Assembly: GCF_002843605.1 (NCBI RefSeq)
Contig: NZ_CP025263.1
Span: forward strand, 1,556,501 to 1,620,500
Length of the DNA stretch: 64,000 nucleotides
Source: Pseudomonas sp. S09G 359
GTDB lineage: Bacteria > Pseudomonadota > Gammaproteobacteria > Pseudomonadales > Pseudomonadaceae
Direction: 5' to 3'
Position numbers and translations under genes: made by a program. Of the stretch, positions 1 to 8,191 are shown piece after piece; the first letter of the stretch is position 1; the number at the start of each line of letters is the position of its first letter. The notes under the pieces are model-generated. The model saw nothing but the letters and a program-made list of their open reading frames with translations. It had not been told where the DNA came from and did not search any database.

Positions 1-64
1 CTAACCCCAGCTCTGCTTCGCTGTCACTAATCCAGCGTTGCCCCGGTTGATACTGCTGCGCCAT
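1..64 (-). CDS. rapA: RNA polymerase-associated protein RapA, N-terminal fragment
   Basis: The reverse strand starts with ATG at 64-62 and reads [20 protein letters not shown] before running off the left edge. This matches the very conserved N-terminus of RapA (HepA), the SWI/SNF-type ATPase that recycles RNA polymerase. Only about 21 codons are visible, so no ATPase motif can be checked. The identification rests on recognising this N-terminal block. The gene is divergent from the small gene that begins at 283. Confidence 0.8.
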
Positions 65-282
65 GCTGCCTGACTCCCGCCGTGAAAAAGCCGACTATCT
101 TAACGGAACAAGCCCCTGCGCCCAAGGACTCTGACAAAAACTACTCCGTTTGGCTGGCGGGCAGAGCGCTGAATCGACGGGTGGCGGGCACTTGCGAGTG
201 TCGACTGGGTCACAGGTTGGCGAGCCCGCGCTCAAGTCGCCGTGCAGCCCGCCGACAGCCTGCTGACAGGAGAATAAACATT

Positions 283-624
283 ATGTTGCCACCCATGCTG
301 CCCGTCAGCGTTGTACCGGTTACGTCGCAACTCGACCCGGTACGCCAGAAGCCGGATATTCCGCCCGTGGTCCCTGTGCAAGCGGGTTCGAACGAAAGCA
401 CGATCGACCTGAAAAAGGGCGATGCCGAGCAGTCGACTTTTCTGCTGCGCGAAGAACAGCGCCGCCAGCAGGAACAGCAGAAACGCCGGCGCGAAGCCGC
501 TGAAGACCCGGACCAGCACCTGGCGATCCCGGGCGATCTGCTTAACGCCGACAATACCGTTCCCGTGGTGCCGCTGATCGAAGACGCGCCGCGCCAGGGC
601 TTGTGGGTGGACGTCGAAGTTTAA
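283..624 (+). CDS. small conserved hypothetical protein, Pro/Val-rich with charged middle
   Basis: 113 residues. I prefer the ATG at 283 over an upstream in-frame start because AGGAG lies about 10 bases before it and the upstream part reads like non-coding Arg-rich sequence. The N-terminus is rich in Pro and Val (MLPPMLPVSVVPV). Residues about 55-72 are very polar (Glu, Gln, Arg) and could form a short coiled coil. The C-terminal third is acidic. I see no signal peptide, membrane segment or enzyme motif. I do not recognise a function. The stop overlaps the convergent PLP-enzyme gene by 4 bases. Confidence 0.65.
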   Translation: MLPPMLPVSVVPVTSQLDPVRQKPDIPPVVPVQAGSNESTIDLKKGDAEQSTFLLREEQRRQQEQQKRRREAAEDPDQHLAIPGDLLNADNTVPVVPLIEDAPRQGLWVDVEV

Positions 625-1802
625 TCGCGCAGTTCCTGCAGGGCGGCCATCAGCCGCTCGATATCGTCATCATTGTTCAACGGGCTGACGGAAATTCGCG
701 CAACGCTGTCCAGCCCACGCGCGTGCATATCCAGCGGGGTGTAGGCGACGCCGTTGGCGCCGATGTTGATGCGCTTCAATCCCAACCGGCGTTTGAGTTC
801 GAAGGCGTCCCAACCGGCGAGGTTGAAGGCGATCAGTCCAGAGTGACTGGCACCCAGGTCATGCAATGAAACTCCTGGAATCTGACGCAGCGCTTCACGT
901 ACTCGCGCACTGGTGCGTAGGACCTGGCCCCACACGCGCTCAACTCCCAAATGATTCATCTCCTGCAACGCATTGCCCAAACCCGCCAATAAGGCGTAGG
1001 ACGCTTCGCTGGTTTCAAAGCGGCGGGCGTCGTTGCGCAGGTCGTAACCGCTGGCACTCCAGGGCGCGGAAAGCACATCGCGCTGGGCCGGGTTCAGGTG
1101 CTGCAGGAACTCCGCGCGTACGTACAACAGCGCCGTGCCGCGTGGCCCGCGCAGGTGTTTGCGGCCGGCCGACTTGAGCACATCACACTGCAGCGCCTGC
1201 ACATCCACCGGCAGTTGGCCGACGGCTTGCCCGGCGTCGATGAAGTAGGGGATGGCGTGGCGCCGGGCAATAGCGCCGATGGCCTCGGCGGGGTTGATAA
1301 GACCGCCGTTGGCTGGCAGCCAGGTCAGGTCGATGAGTTTTACCTGTGCGTCAATCATCGACGCAAGCGCCTGCGGGCACGTGGCGCCGGTTGCATCGCA
1401 GGGGATGACTTCCACTCGCGCGCCTGCCTGCACGGCCAATTCCATGCTCGCCAGGTTGCCACCCCATTCGTGGCGGCCGACCAGGATGCGATCGCCGGGT
1501 TGCCACGCGCCGAGGGCCTGGAACGCGATGTTCCAGGCCGCCGAACCACTGCTGGCAAAGGCAATCGAGGCGGCGGGCGCGTTAAGCAATTGCGCGGCCG
1601 CGCGGCGGGCTTTTTCCACCAGCACGGCACCGTGCTCGCCGGCTTCCATCGGGCCGTCGCGGGCTTCGCGTTGCAGCTGCTCGATGATCGCGTCGAGGGT
1701 GGCCTGGCTCGGTAGGGAGGCGCCGGCGTGGTTGAAGTGCACAATGCCGGATTGGCAGCCAGGTGTACGCTCGCGCAGGTGCTGGATGTCGAGGCGGGTC
1801 AC
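621..1802 (-). CDS. class V aminotransferase-fold PLP enzyme (cysteine desulfurase/epimerase-like)
   Basis: 393 residues, the usual length for class V fold-type I PLP enzymes. Visible landmarks are the cofactor-binding DAGQ (Asp189, Gln192) and the Schiff-base lysine region SAGRKHLRGPRG, with Lys215 as the likely PLP lysine. An N-terminal FNHAGAS block is typical of this group. The start is GTG at 1802, overlapping the ridA stop by 4 bases (GTGA), so the two genes are translationally coupled. RidA proteins remove reactive enamine or imine intermediates made by PLP enzymes, so the pairing suggests a lyase or desulfurase acting on an amino acid. The exact substrate cannot be told. It is not the housekeeping IscS because it lacks that gene's neighbourhood. 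Confidence 0.85.
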   Translation of the reverse strand: MTRLDIQHLRERTPGCQSGIVHFNHAGASLPSQATLDAIIEQLQREARDGPMEAGEHGAVLVEKARRAAAQLLNAPAASIAFASSGSAAWNIAFQALGAWQPGDRILVGRHEWGGNLASMELAVQAGARVEVIPCDATGATCPQALASMIDAQVKLIDLTWLPANGGLINPAEAIGAIARRHAIPYFIDAGQAVGQLPVDVQALQCDVLKSAGRKHLRGPRGTALLYVRAEFLQHLNPAQRDVLSAPWSASGYDLRNDARRFETSEASYALLAGLGNALQEMNHLGVERVWGQVLRTSARVREALRQIPGVSLHDLGASHSGLIAFNLAGWDAFELKRRLGLKRINIGANGVAYTPLDMHARGLDSVARISVSPLNNDDDIERLMAALQELRD

Positions 1803-2269
1803 GGCTGCAACTCGAAAATCGCGTCAACCTCCACCGCCACGCCTGCCGGCAGGCTGGAAACTCCTACGGCGGTTCGCACATGCCGGCCCTTGTCGCCGAG
1901 GGCGTTGACCAGCAGGTTCGAGGCGCCGTTGGCGACCACGCTCTGGCGTTGGAAATCGCCGCTGCTGGCGATAAAGACCCCCAGGCGCAGCGTGCGCACC
2001 AGGCGCGACAGGTCATCACCGAGGGCATCGCTCAATTGCCCCAGCAGGCCGAGTGCCGCCAGTTCTGCCGCCTGAGCGCCTTCTGTATCGCTGAGGCTTT
2101 CGCCCAGTCGGCCGAGGTAGGCGGGTTTGCCCTCAACCATCGGTATTTGCCCGGAGACAAACAGTTGATTCTGGCTGATCACGTAGTTGATGTAGTTGGC
2201 CGCCGGCTGGGCCGGGGTGGGCAGCGTCAGGCCGAGGGCTTGCACGCGTTGGCGCAGGGAGTCGCTCAT
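1799..2269 (-). CDS. RidA family protein (reactive imine/enamine deaminase)
   Basis: 156 residues starting MSDSLRQRVQALGL, chosen because a strong AGGAGG lies just before this ATG. It has the layout of the YjgF/YER057c/UK114 family subgroup of about 150 residues (NYINYVISQNQLFVSGQIP near the N-terminus, GVEV-type end with EVDAIFELQP). RidA proteins hydrolyse reactive enamines and imines released by PLP-dependent enzymes. It is the first gene of a two-gene operon with the PLP enzyme and lies 90 bases downstream of a co-directional lysR gene, the likely regulator. Assignment to the family is firm; the substrate is inferred from context. Confidence 0.85.
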   Translation of the reverse strand: MSDSLRQRVQALGLTLPTPAQPAANYINYVISQNQLFVSGQIPMVEGKPAYLGRLGESLSDTEGAQAAELAALGLLGQLSDALGDDLSRLVRTLRLGVFIASSGDFQRQSVVANGASNLLVNALGDKGRHVRTAVGVSSLPAGVAVEVDAIFELQP

Positions 2270-2359
2270 GGTGAATCCTCCTGGGTTAAGAGGGGCCAGC
2301 ATGTTGGCTGCGGCGGTGGGCGACAAACGCATAGATCTCACGCGACGTATCGAAAAAAC

Positions 2360-3226
2360 TCACGCGTCGGCGCAGGCTTCCTTCAGCCATTCGCTGAAGC
2401 AGGTGGCGGCGTCACTCGCGGCGCCTTGCGGTGTGATCAGCCAATAGCCGATATCGCTGTGGTACGGCGGCCAATCGAAGGCGTGCACCAGGCTGCCGTC
2501 CTCGAGCCTGCGCTCGATCAAACGGTGGCGGCCCATGGCGATACCCTGGCCGGCCACCGCAGCTTCGACCACGATGTTGTAGTCATGCAGCATCACGCGG
2601 GGGTGGCGAGCGAGGTCGACCTGATAGTGCTCGGACCAATCGGTCCATTCGAACGGGCGGTGCGACGTGGCCATCAGCAGCGGGCCGTCCTGCAACGCCT
2701 TGAACGCCGGGCTGCACACCGGGGAGATGACTTCCGCCATCAGCCGCGTGGCCTGGACATCGGGCCAGTCACCCTTGCCATAGCGAATTGCCAGGTCGAC
2801 CTCGGCGGCGGCGACGTTGGCCAGTTGGATCGACGGCAACAGCTCTACTTGAATATGCGGATAGCGGTTCAGGAAACCGGCCAGGCGCGGAGCCAACCAC
2901 AGCGTGGCGAAGGACGCGAGCAGGCCGATGCGCAACACCGTGGCGCTGGGGGCTATCCGTTGGCTACGCGTGGCGGTGGCGATGGCGTCGAGCGCTGGGC
3001 GGATTTCGTTGTAGTAGTGCTGGCCGTCGGCGGTCAGATCGATCGCCCGGGTGCGTCGGACAAACAGCGGTTTACCCAGGTGTTGCTCAAGTTTCTGCAC
3101 CTGGTGGCTCAGGGCGCTCTGGGTGACCGACAACTCATTCGCCGCCTTGATAAAACTCAAATGCCGCGCCACGGCTTCAAAGGCGCGCAGGGCCAGCAGC
3201 GGGGGGAGGTCCTTGTGCAGTGCCAC
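2360..3226 (-). CDS. LysR-type transcriptional regulator (GcvA-like)
   Basis: 288 residues. The start chosen is GTG at 3226 (reading MALHKDLPPLLALRAFEAV), preceded by AGGAG. Upstream in-frame sequence lacks coding character and is antisense to the next gene. The N-terminal winged helix-turn-helix (residues about 8-65, containing LSFIKAANELSVTQSALSHQ) and a periplasmic-binding-like effector domain are clear. The wording of the N-terminus is like the GcvA/AmpR branch. It is co-directional with ridA and the PLP-enzyme gene and probably regulates them. The inducer is unknown. Confidence 0.88.
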   Translation of the reverse strand: MALHKDLPPLLALRAFEAVARHLSFIKAANELSVTQSALSHQVQKLEQHLGKPLFVRRTRAIDLTADGQHYYNEIRPALDAIATATRSQRIAPSATVLRIGLLASFATLWLAPRLAGFLNRYPHIQVELLPSIQLANVAAAEVDLAIRYGKGDWPDVQATRLMAEVISPVCSPAFKALQDGPLLMATSHRPFEWTDWSEHYQVDLARHPRVMLHDYNIVVEAAVAGQGIAMGRHRLIERRLEDGSLVHAFDWPPYHSDIGYWLITPQGAASDAATCFSEWLKEACADA

Positions 3227-3359
3227 GTGAACACGTCTCCTGGGCAGGGCGGGAAGTGCCGATTTTGAGCGAGGGCCTGCCTTTTGTCGCGCGCTGATTT
3301 GCCGTTGGGCGGGGGAGGCCGCATTATTGAGGGACTCCCGCCACAACGTAAGCCAAGCC

Positions 3360-3521
3360 ATGAGTGATGACGACAAGCTGATCGACCTGAATGCCGAACG
3401 TGCCAAGCGTGTGCATGACCTCAATGACAAGCGCCTGAATGAAGTGCGCCAGGCGTTTGAACAGGCGATGCCGTTGGGCAAAGCCAAGAAAAAACCGAAG
3501 AACAAGCCGAAAAAGCGTTGA
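3360..3521 (+). CDS. very small basic-tailed protein, conserved hypothetical
   Basis: 53 residues from ATG 3360 (MSDDDKLIDLNAERAKRV). The first half is a charged amphipathic helix. The tail is a lysine/proline run (KKKPKNKPKKR). I find no strong ribosome site, and a start further upstream at 3327 is possible, but the MSDDDKLIDLNAERAKR opening has the look of a real small Pseudomonas protein. A 9 bp hairpin follows the stop directly. The basic tail suggests nucleic-acid or ribosome contact, but this is only a guess. Confidence 0.6.
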   Translation: MSDDDKLIDLNAERAKRVHDLNDKRLNEVRQAFEQAMPLGKAKKKPKNKPKKR

Positions 3522-3525
3522 TACC

Positions 3526-3547
3526 ACCTGCATCCGTTGATGCAGGT
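3526..3547 (+). terminator. hairpin after the small basic protein gene
   Basis: A perfect 9 bp stem ACCTGCATC / GATGCAGGT with a CGTT loop lies 5 bases after the stop at 3521. No clean T-run follows, so it may be a weak terminator or an mRNA-stabilising hairpin. Confidence 0.45.
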
Positions 3548-3664
3548 CAGTTATTGCCCTTCTTTACGCCCCGTCGCGGGCGACATTGATCCCCGTCAAT
3601 TTTTCAATCCGCCTTCTCCATTAACTTAGCCCTATCGCAACAGGGCAAGCGCAGGAGGCCGGTC

Positions 3665-3781
3665 ATGTTTATCGATAATGTGGTATTTGCCGGGGTGCTG
3701 ACTGTCAGCCTCATGGTGCTGTTTTTTGTAGGGTTTGGGATTTTTATCTGGAAGGACGCTAATAAGCGTAAAGAACCCTAA
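3665..3781 (+). CDS. 38-residue single-span membrane protein
   Basis: The reading frame MFIDNVVFAGVLTVSLMVLF continues through FVGFGIFIWK to a basic end (DANKRKEP). AGGAGG sits 7 bases before the ATG. One hydrophobic helix (residues about 7-29) is followed by a positively charged tail, which predicts a cytoplasmic C-terminus. A textbook rho-independent terminator follows 36 bases after the stop. The combination of strong ribosome site, membrane helix and terminator supports a real gene despite the length. The function is unknown; small proteins of this type often bind larger membrane complexes. Confidence 0.7.
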   Translation: MFIDNVVFAGVLTVSLMVLFFVGFGIFIWKDANKRKEP

Positions 3782-3816
3782 GTCTTTCCGGGTTACATGA
3801 GCACGCAAGGCATTTT

Positions 3817-3842
3817 GGGCGACTTCGGTCGCCCTTTTTTTT
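3817..3842 (+). terminator. rho-independent terminator
   Basis: GGGCGAC-TTCG-GTCGCCC followed by eight T residues: a 7 bp stem with a stable UUCG tetraloop. It ends the small membrane-protein transcript. Confidence 0.9.
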
Positions 3843-3854
3843 GGGCTGGGTTTT

Positions 3855-4553
3855 GTGGGTATATCCGTTGTTTGGGCAACGGCTGATAGTGGTTTCGCCC
3901 TTACGGCGACTCACTTTGGAAAAGCCCCAAAGTAAGCAAAGGGCTCTTGCCCCAACACTCGGCACCTCGCTTAGGCTCGGTGTGCCCTCACTCCGGCTTG
4001 AATCCGTGGGCCGCCGCCATGGGCCATCCCTGGCCCATCGCGGCTAACCCGGCGTCCTGCCGGGTTACCCACGGATTCAAGCCTGCGTTCGGCCAGCGTG
4101 TTTAACGGGGCGCCTAAGATCAAGGTCACGATCAAGAGCGCAGATCAAGAGACCGCTGACTTCGTCAGCGAAAAGGATGTAAGGGCCGGAGCAAAAACAA
4201 AGCAGAGCAACAGCGCTTTTGATCTAACCACTCAGGTCGGCTTTCAGGCCGCCGTGCTCTGCTTTTGATCTGCTTTGTTTTTGAGTTTGATCTTAGGCGC
4301 CCCGTTAACCACGCTGGCCGAAAACGGGTAGTACGGAGCGGGTAAACCGGCAGGACGCCGGTTTAGCCGCGACGGGGCAGGGACGCCCCGTCGCGGCGGC
4401 CCGCGGAGTAGTACCTGTTTTCGGGCATACCGAGCCTAGGCGAGGTACCGAGTGGTGGGGCAAGAGCGTTTTGCTTACTTTTGCGCTGTTCAAAAGTGAG
4501 CCGCTGTAAGAGCGGAACCAATATCAGCCGTTACCGCAGAAACAGATATGTAC
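3855..4553. repeat. about 700 bp imperfect inverted repeat (two opposed repeat units)
   Basis: The two halves, about 3855-4170 and about 4240-4553, are reverse complements with scattered differences. Matched landmarks include AACGGCTGAT (3879-3888 against its complement near 4529), CTCACTTT against AAAGTGAG, GCTCTTGCCCC against GGGGCAAGAGC, and AACGGGGCGCCTAAGATC (from 4110) against GATCTTAGGCGCCCCGTT (ending about 4310). Each arm carries its own internal palindrome (GAATCCGTGGG to CCCACGGATTC on the left). The short reading frames inside are not convincing genes. No other gene lies between 3782 and 4629. Confidence 0.85.
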
Positions 4554-4575
4554 TCATTCCAACAGCCAAAAAAAA

Positions 4576-4606
4576 GGCGCGATCCCAATCCGGGTCGCGC
4601 CTTTTT
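4576..4606 (-). terminator. terminator of pitA (possibly bidirectional)
   Basis: GGCGCGAtCCC-AATCC-GGG-TCGCGCC forms a stem of 10 pairs with one bulged base. It is flanked by eight A residues on one side (a T-run when read from the reverse strand) and five T residues on the other. It lies just downstream of the pitA stop and can stop transcription from both directions. Confidence 0.85.
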
Positions 4607-4629
4607 ATTCAGCCTCAGGCCTCAGCCTA

Positions 4630-6105
4630 TCAGCTCCCCAACGCCTTGGACGCCAGCCAGAACAACCCAGCCGACAACGCCACGGTCGCCGGCAAGGTCA
4701 ACACCCAAGCCATCAGGATGGTCTTGACCGTGCCCCCTTGCAGGCCGCTCTTGTTGGCAACCATGGTACCGGCCACACCCGACGACAGCACGTGGGTGGT
4801 GGATACCGGCAGGGCAAAGATATTGGCAAAACCAATCATGGTGGCGGTGGTGATCTGCGCCGACATGCCTTGGGCATAGGTCATGCCCTGCTTGCCGATC
4901 TTCTCGCCGATGGTCAGTACCACACGCTTCCAGCCGACCATGGTGCCCAGGCCCAACGCCAGTGCGACCGCGAGGATCACCCAGAACGGCGCGTACTCGG
5001 TGGTGGCGGTCAGGTCTTTACGCAGCTTGTCGAGGTCGGACTTCTCACGGGCATCCAGGCCTGGCAGCTTGCCGACTTTCTTCGCGGTATCGTCCAGGCA
5101 GAGCAGGTAGCGACGCACTTCGATGCGGTGATCGGCCGTCAGCGAGTGGTAGTCGGACACACCTTTCAAGGTCTCGACCAGCGCGTTAATGGTCGGCTCG
5201 GTCTGCTGCGGGTTGCACTGGAACTTGCCTGGCAGGTCGTTCTTGACGCTTTTGCCCAGGGCCAGGAACTCGCCGAGCGTGGCGTTATTACGCTGGTAGA
5301 ACTGGCTCAGGTGCACCGTCGCATCGCGGGTGCGTTCGATCTGGTAGGTGGTGCTGCCCAAATCGAGTACGAATTGCGCCGGCACGATACCGATCAGCAC
5401 CAGCATGATCAGGCCGATGCCTTTCTGGCCATCGTTGGAGCCGTGCACGAAACTCACGGCCATGGCGGAAATCACCAGGACCAGGCGGTTCCAGAACGGC
5501 GGGTGCTTTTTATCGTCCAGCTTGCGGCGCTGGTCCGGGGTCTTGTGCATCTTCGACAGCGGGCGCCACCATTTCAGGCCGAGCAGCACCAGGGCTGCGA
5601 CCAGGAAACCGGCCATCGGCGAGAACACCAGGGAGGCGCCGATATCGACTGCTTTCTGCCAGTTCACACCGTCAGCCAGGGGGATATCGTTGATCAGGGC
5701 GTTGGCCAGGCCGACACCGAGGATCGAGCCGATCAGGGTGTGGGAACTGGAGGCCGGGATACCGAAGTACCAGGTGCCCAGGTTCCAGGTGATCGCCGCG
5801 GCCAGCAACGAGAAGACCATTGCCAAACCATGGCCGGTGTTCACATTGATCAGCAATTCCACCGGCAGCAAGTGCACGATGGCATACGCGACACCGACAC
5901 CACCGAGCAACACGCCGAGGAAGTTGAACACCCCGGAGAAGAACACGGCCAGGTGCGGCGGCATGGCTTTGGTATAGATGACTGTGGCCACCGCGTTAGC
6001 GGTGTCATGAAAGCCATTGATGAACTCGAAGGCGAGGACAAAGGCGAGGGCGAGCAACAGGCTCACTAGAACCCAAGCATCCAGTCCGCTGAATAAATCG
6101 ATCAT
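4630..6105 (-). CDS. pitA: low-affinity inorganic phosphate transporter (Pit family)
   Basis: 491 residues. The N-terminal signature GFHDTANAVATVIYTKAM and the second repeat SFVHGSNDGQKGIG are the two PiT family motifs, each with the conserved Asp/Asn. Membrane segments are arranged as in E. coli PitA. Segments such as PASSSHTLIGSILG and ALPVSTTHVLSSGV are the paired pore motifs. A hydrophilic insert of about 110 residues sits in the middle (around residues 270-370), as in the bacterial PitA branch. Pit proteins carry phosphate as a metal-phosphate complex with protons across the inner membrane. It is a single-gene unit with its own terminator. Identification is firm. Confidence 0.93.
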   Translation of the reverse strand: MIDLFSGLDAWVLVSLLLALAFVLAFEFINGFHDTANAVATVIYTKAMPPHLAVFFSGVFNFLGVLLGGVGVAYAIVHLLPVELLINVNTGHGLAMVFSLLAAAITWNLGTWYFGIPASSSHTLIGSILGVGLANALINDIPLADGVNWQKAVDIGASLVFSPMAGFLVAALVLLGLKWWRPLSKMHKTPDQRRKLDDKKHPPFWNRLVLVISAMAVSFVHGSNDGQKGIGLIMLVLIGIVPAQFVLDLGSTTYQIERTRDATVHLSQFYQRNNATLGEFLALGKSVKNDLPGKFQCNPQQTEPTINALVETLKGVSDYHSLTADHRIEVRRYLLCLDDTAKKVGKLPGLDAREKSDLDKLRKDLTATTEYAPFWVILAVALALGLGTMVGWKRVVLTIGEKIGKQGMTYAQGMSAQITTATMIGFANIFALPVSTTHVLSSGVAGTMVANKSGLQGGTVKTILMAWVLTLPATVALSAGLFWLASKALGS

Positions 6106-6200
6106 GAAGGTTTTCTGACCCGGTCGTAAGGGGGCGCGATTATGCCAGAAAACCTCGGTAATCGATGCACTAGCTGCTCATCGGTAACAATCTTCATTGA

Positions 6201-6236
6201 AAAAACCTGGGGGAATGGCGCTCATCCCAGGGTTTT
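6201..6236 (-). terminator. probable terminator of the 66-residue gene
   Basis: Read on the reverse strand, AAAACCCTGGG pairs with CCCAGGTTTT and is followed by T residues, with a 14-base loop. It lies about 200 bases after the stop of the gene at 6438-6638. The rest of 6106-6437 shows no gene. Confidence 0.55.
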
Positions 6237-6437
6237 CGGGGGTTTGGCAAGTCTTTGATTTATAACGCTCGGGGTCGAAAAGACCGGGTTTTGTCATCAA
6301 AACGTCACGTCTGAAACATTTGTATGAAAAATCGTTGGCGCCCGTAGGATGTTGACCAGTGGGTGCTGGTGCGAGGTGTCCTTGCCGATGATGCTCCGGC
6401 GCAGGCGCGCAGGCACGGGATGCTCAAACTGAAGCGC

Positions 6438-6638
6438 TTATGGCTCTTCGGCTTTGAGTTCCTGCTCAATCTTTTGAATTTCCTGAGCAAATGCCTGGTC
6501 GAGCAGGCTGGCTCGTTTGCGCCATGGTTTGCGCTCAGGTTCAGGCTGGGCGGCGTAGGTGGTGACTTCCCCGCCGTATACGTCCTTGTAACGTTGCTCC
6601 TGGCGCTCAAGTTCCGCGCGCAGTTCATCTTTCGTCAC
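6438..6638 (-). CDS. small charged hypothetical protein
   Basis: 66 residues ([20 protein letters not shown]...), with TAGGTAA-type purines before the ATG. It is strongly charged: an N-terminal helix rich in Glu and Arg, a middle containing [20 protein letters not shown], and a C-terminal helix ([16 protein letters not shown]). There is no membrane segment or signal peptide. Likely a small cytoplasmic helical protein of unknown role. The coding frame is preferred over the longer overlapping frame on the same strand because of its start and balanced composition. Confidence 0.6.
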   Translation of the reverse strand: MTKDELRAELERQEQRYKDVYGGEVTTYAAQPEPERKPWRKRASLLDQAFAQEIQKIEQELKAEEP

Positions 6639-7070
6639 AGTGTTACCTAATTGAGTTGAGTGTAATTACGTTGCCGCGTTATGCCTGAATGTCGCCCTCG
6701 GGGTGTTCAAGTTTGAACCCGTGAGGGGTCAAGTTTGAAGTAACAGAGGAGAGGCCAGTTGTTATGGCCGCCATTCGAGGCAGTTAGTTGCGATCGACCC
6801 TGCACGGCCTGTGCACAGCTGGGGTGCTCCGGTCCCGACAATCAAACCGGGCTGACCTGCGCATAGGGTGCATTATAGCGGCGCATTTGAATAACACTAT
6901 CGGCATAAAGTTAAAAAGCGTCAACGATGTGTGAGCGTTTTGTTACACAGACGCGTCAGTAGTTACGGGAATGTTGGCGTCATAAATTTCACAGGTCTGG
7001 GCGTAATAAAACATTGCTTTAACTTTGTCGGGCACGCAATTGGACGGGCCGCCTCCCGGCGCACGCCAAA
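6639..7070. promoter_or_regulatory. intergenic region between divergent genes; possible leader/promoter elements
   Basis: No convincing gene is seen. On the reverse strand a TATAAT (6877-6872) could be a -10 element for the 66-residue gene, which would give a leader of over 200 bases. Two copies of TCAAGTTTGAA lie at about 6709 and 6729. The forward side holds the promoter of pcaR. Confidence 0.3.
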
Positions 7071-7104
7071 TTGCGATAATCGCATGATCGTCCGATAATC
7101 GCCC
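7071..7104 (+). promoter_or_regulatory. two PcaR-type operator boxes upstream of pcaR
   Basis: TTGCGATAATCGCAT (7071-7085) and GTCCGATAATCGCCC (7090-7104) both carry the CGATAATCG core of PcaR sites (consensus GTTCGATAATCGCAC). Their centres are 19 bases apart, about two helical turns. They lie about 100 bases before the pcaR start, consistent with autoregulation. Confidence 0.75.
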
Positions 7105-7199
7105 AATGTTGCCGGCCCAACCTTGTGTATCCCGGCCGGCGCGGCTTGTAATAGCGGCCAACCCTCCCAACGGTTGAAAATAAGACAAAGGATCTGGAA

Positions 7200-8042
7200 A
7201 TGAACGATCAATTGCGCAACTCCTTCGCGTCAGTGGCGCCGCCGATCGTGGCTTCGCCGGCCAAGCGCATCCAGGCGTTTACCGGTGATCCGGACTTCAT
7301 GACTTCCCTGGCCCGTGGCTTGGCCGTGGTGCAGGCGTTCCAGGAGCGCAAGCGCCACCTGACCATCGCCCAGATCAGTCACCGTACCGAAATCCCTCGC
7401 GCCGCCGTGCGCCGTTGCCTGCACACGCTGATCAAGCTGGGTTACGCCACCACCGACGGACGCACGTATTCGCTGTTGCCCAAAGTGCTGACCCTGGGCC
7501 ATGCCTATTTGTCGTCCACACCCCTGGCCGTATCGGCCCAACCGTACCTGGACCGCATGAGCGAGCAGCTCCACGAGGCTTGCAACATGGCCACTCTCGA
7601 AGGCGACGACATTCTCTATATCGCCCGTTCGGCCACCACCCAGCGCCTGATTTCGGTGGACTTGTCGGTGGGCGGGCGCTTGCCGGCGTATTGCACCTCC
7701 ATGGGCCGCATCTTGCTCGCGGCGCTGGACGACGCCTCGCTGCAGGATTACCTCGACCATGCCGACCTGCAAACCAAGACCAGCCGTACGCTGACCACCC
7801 CCGAAGCCTTGTTCGAATGCCTGCAACAAGTGCGGCAGCAGGGCTGGTGCATCGTTGATCAGGAGCTGGAACAAGGCCTGCGTTCCATCGCCGTGCCGGT
7901 GTACGACGCATCCGGCCAGGTGCTGGCCGCGCTGAATGTCAGCACCCACGCCGCCAGGGTCAGCCGTAGCGAGCTGGAGCAGCGCTTCCTGCCGAGCATG
8001 CTCAGCGCCAGTCGCGAGCTAAGTGCGCAGTTGTTTGCGTAA
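7200..8042 (+). CDS. pcaR: IclR-family regulator PcaR of the beta-ketoadipate pathway
   Basis: 280 residues. A winged helix-turn-helix (residues about 37-90, with LTIAQISHRTEIPRAAVRRC) precedes an IclR effector domain (YCTSMGRILLAALDD and the C-terminal SIAVPVYDASGQVLAALNVS block). The first 30 residues form an extended N-terminus typical of PcaR. Known PcaR proteins are activators that respond to beta-ketoadipate and bind CGATAATCG-type sites. Such sites lie before this gene and before pcaI. It heads the pca cluster, and pcaK follows after about 150 bases. Confidence 0.93.
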   Translation: MNDQLRNSFASVAPPIVASPAKRIQAFTGDPDFMTSLARGLAVVQAFQERKRHLTIAQISHRTEIPRAAVRRCLHTLIKLGYATTDGRTYSLLPKVLTLGHAYLSSTPLAVSAQPYLDRMSEQLHEACNMATLEGDDILYIARSATTQRLISVDLSVGGRLPAYCTSMGRILLAALDDASLQDYLDHADLQTKTSRTLTTPEALFECLQQVRQQGWCIVDQELEQGLRSIAVPVYDASGQVLAALNVSTHAARVSRSELEQRFLPSMLSASRELSAQLFA

Positions 8043-8191
8043 GCGTTCGGTGACCGCACAGATCCCGGGTTGATCAATTGACGCTGTTCCCCCTGGCTTA
8101 TTAATGTGCGGCAGCGCTCCTTCAGGGGCCGCCGCCCAATAATAACGACGACCTCAGGCCGTCAGCCCGCCCTCGGTGTGGAATAAAAATA

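Noticed and set aside
1763..3268. Frame of about 500 codons antisense to ridA and lysR.
   Set aside because: No motif; the reverse-strand genes have clear domains and ribosome sites.
3841..4047. Open frame inside the large palindrome, and its counterpart on the other strand at about 4305-4493.
   Set aside because: Both frames follow the repeat unit, have Arg/Pro/Gly-heavy unlikely proteins and no ribosome site. They are by-products of a multi-copy-type non-coding repeat.
6943..7211. Short reverse-strand frames upstream of pcaR.
   Set aside because: They cover the PcaR boxes and promoter region, have no ribosome site and no protein-like pattern.
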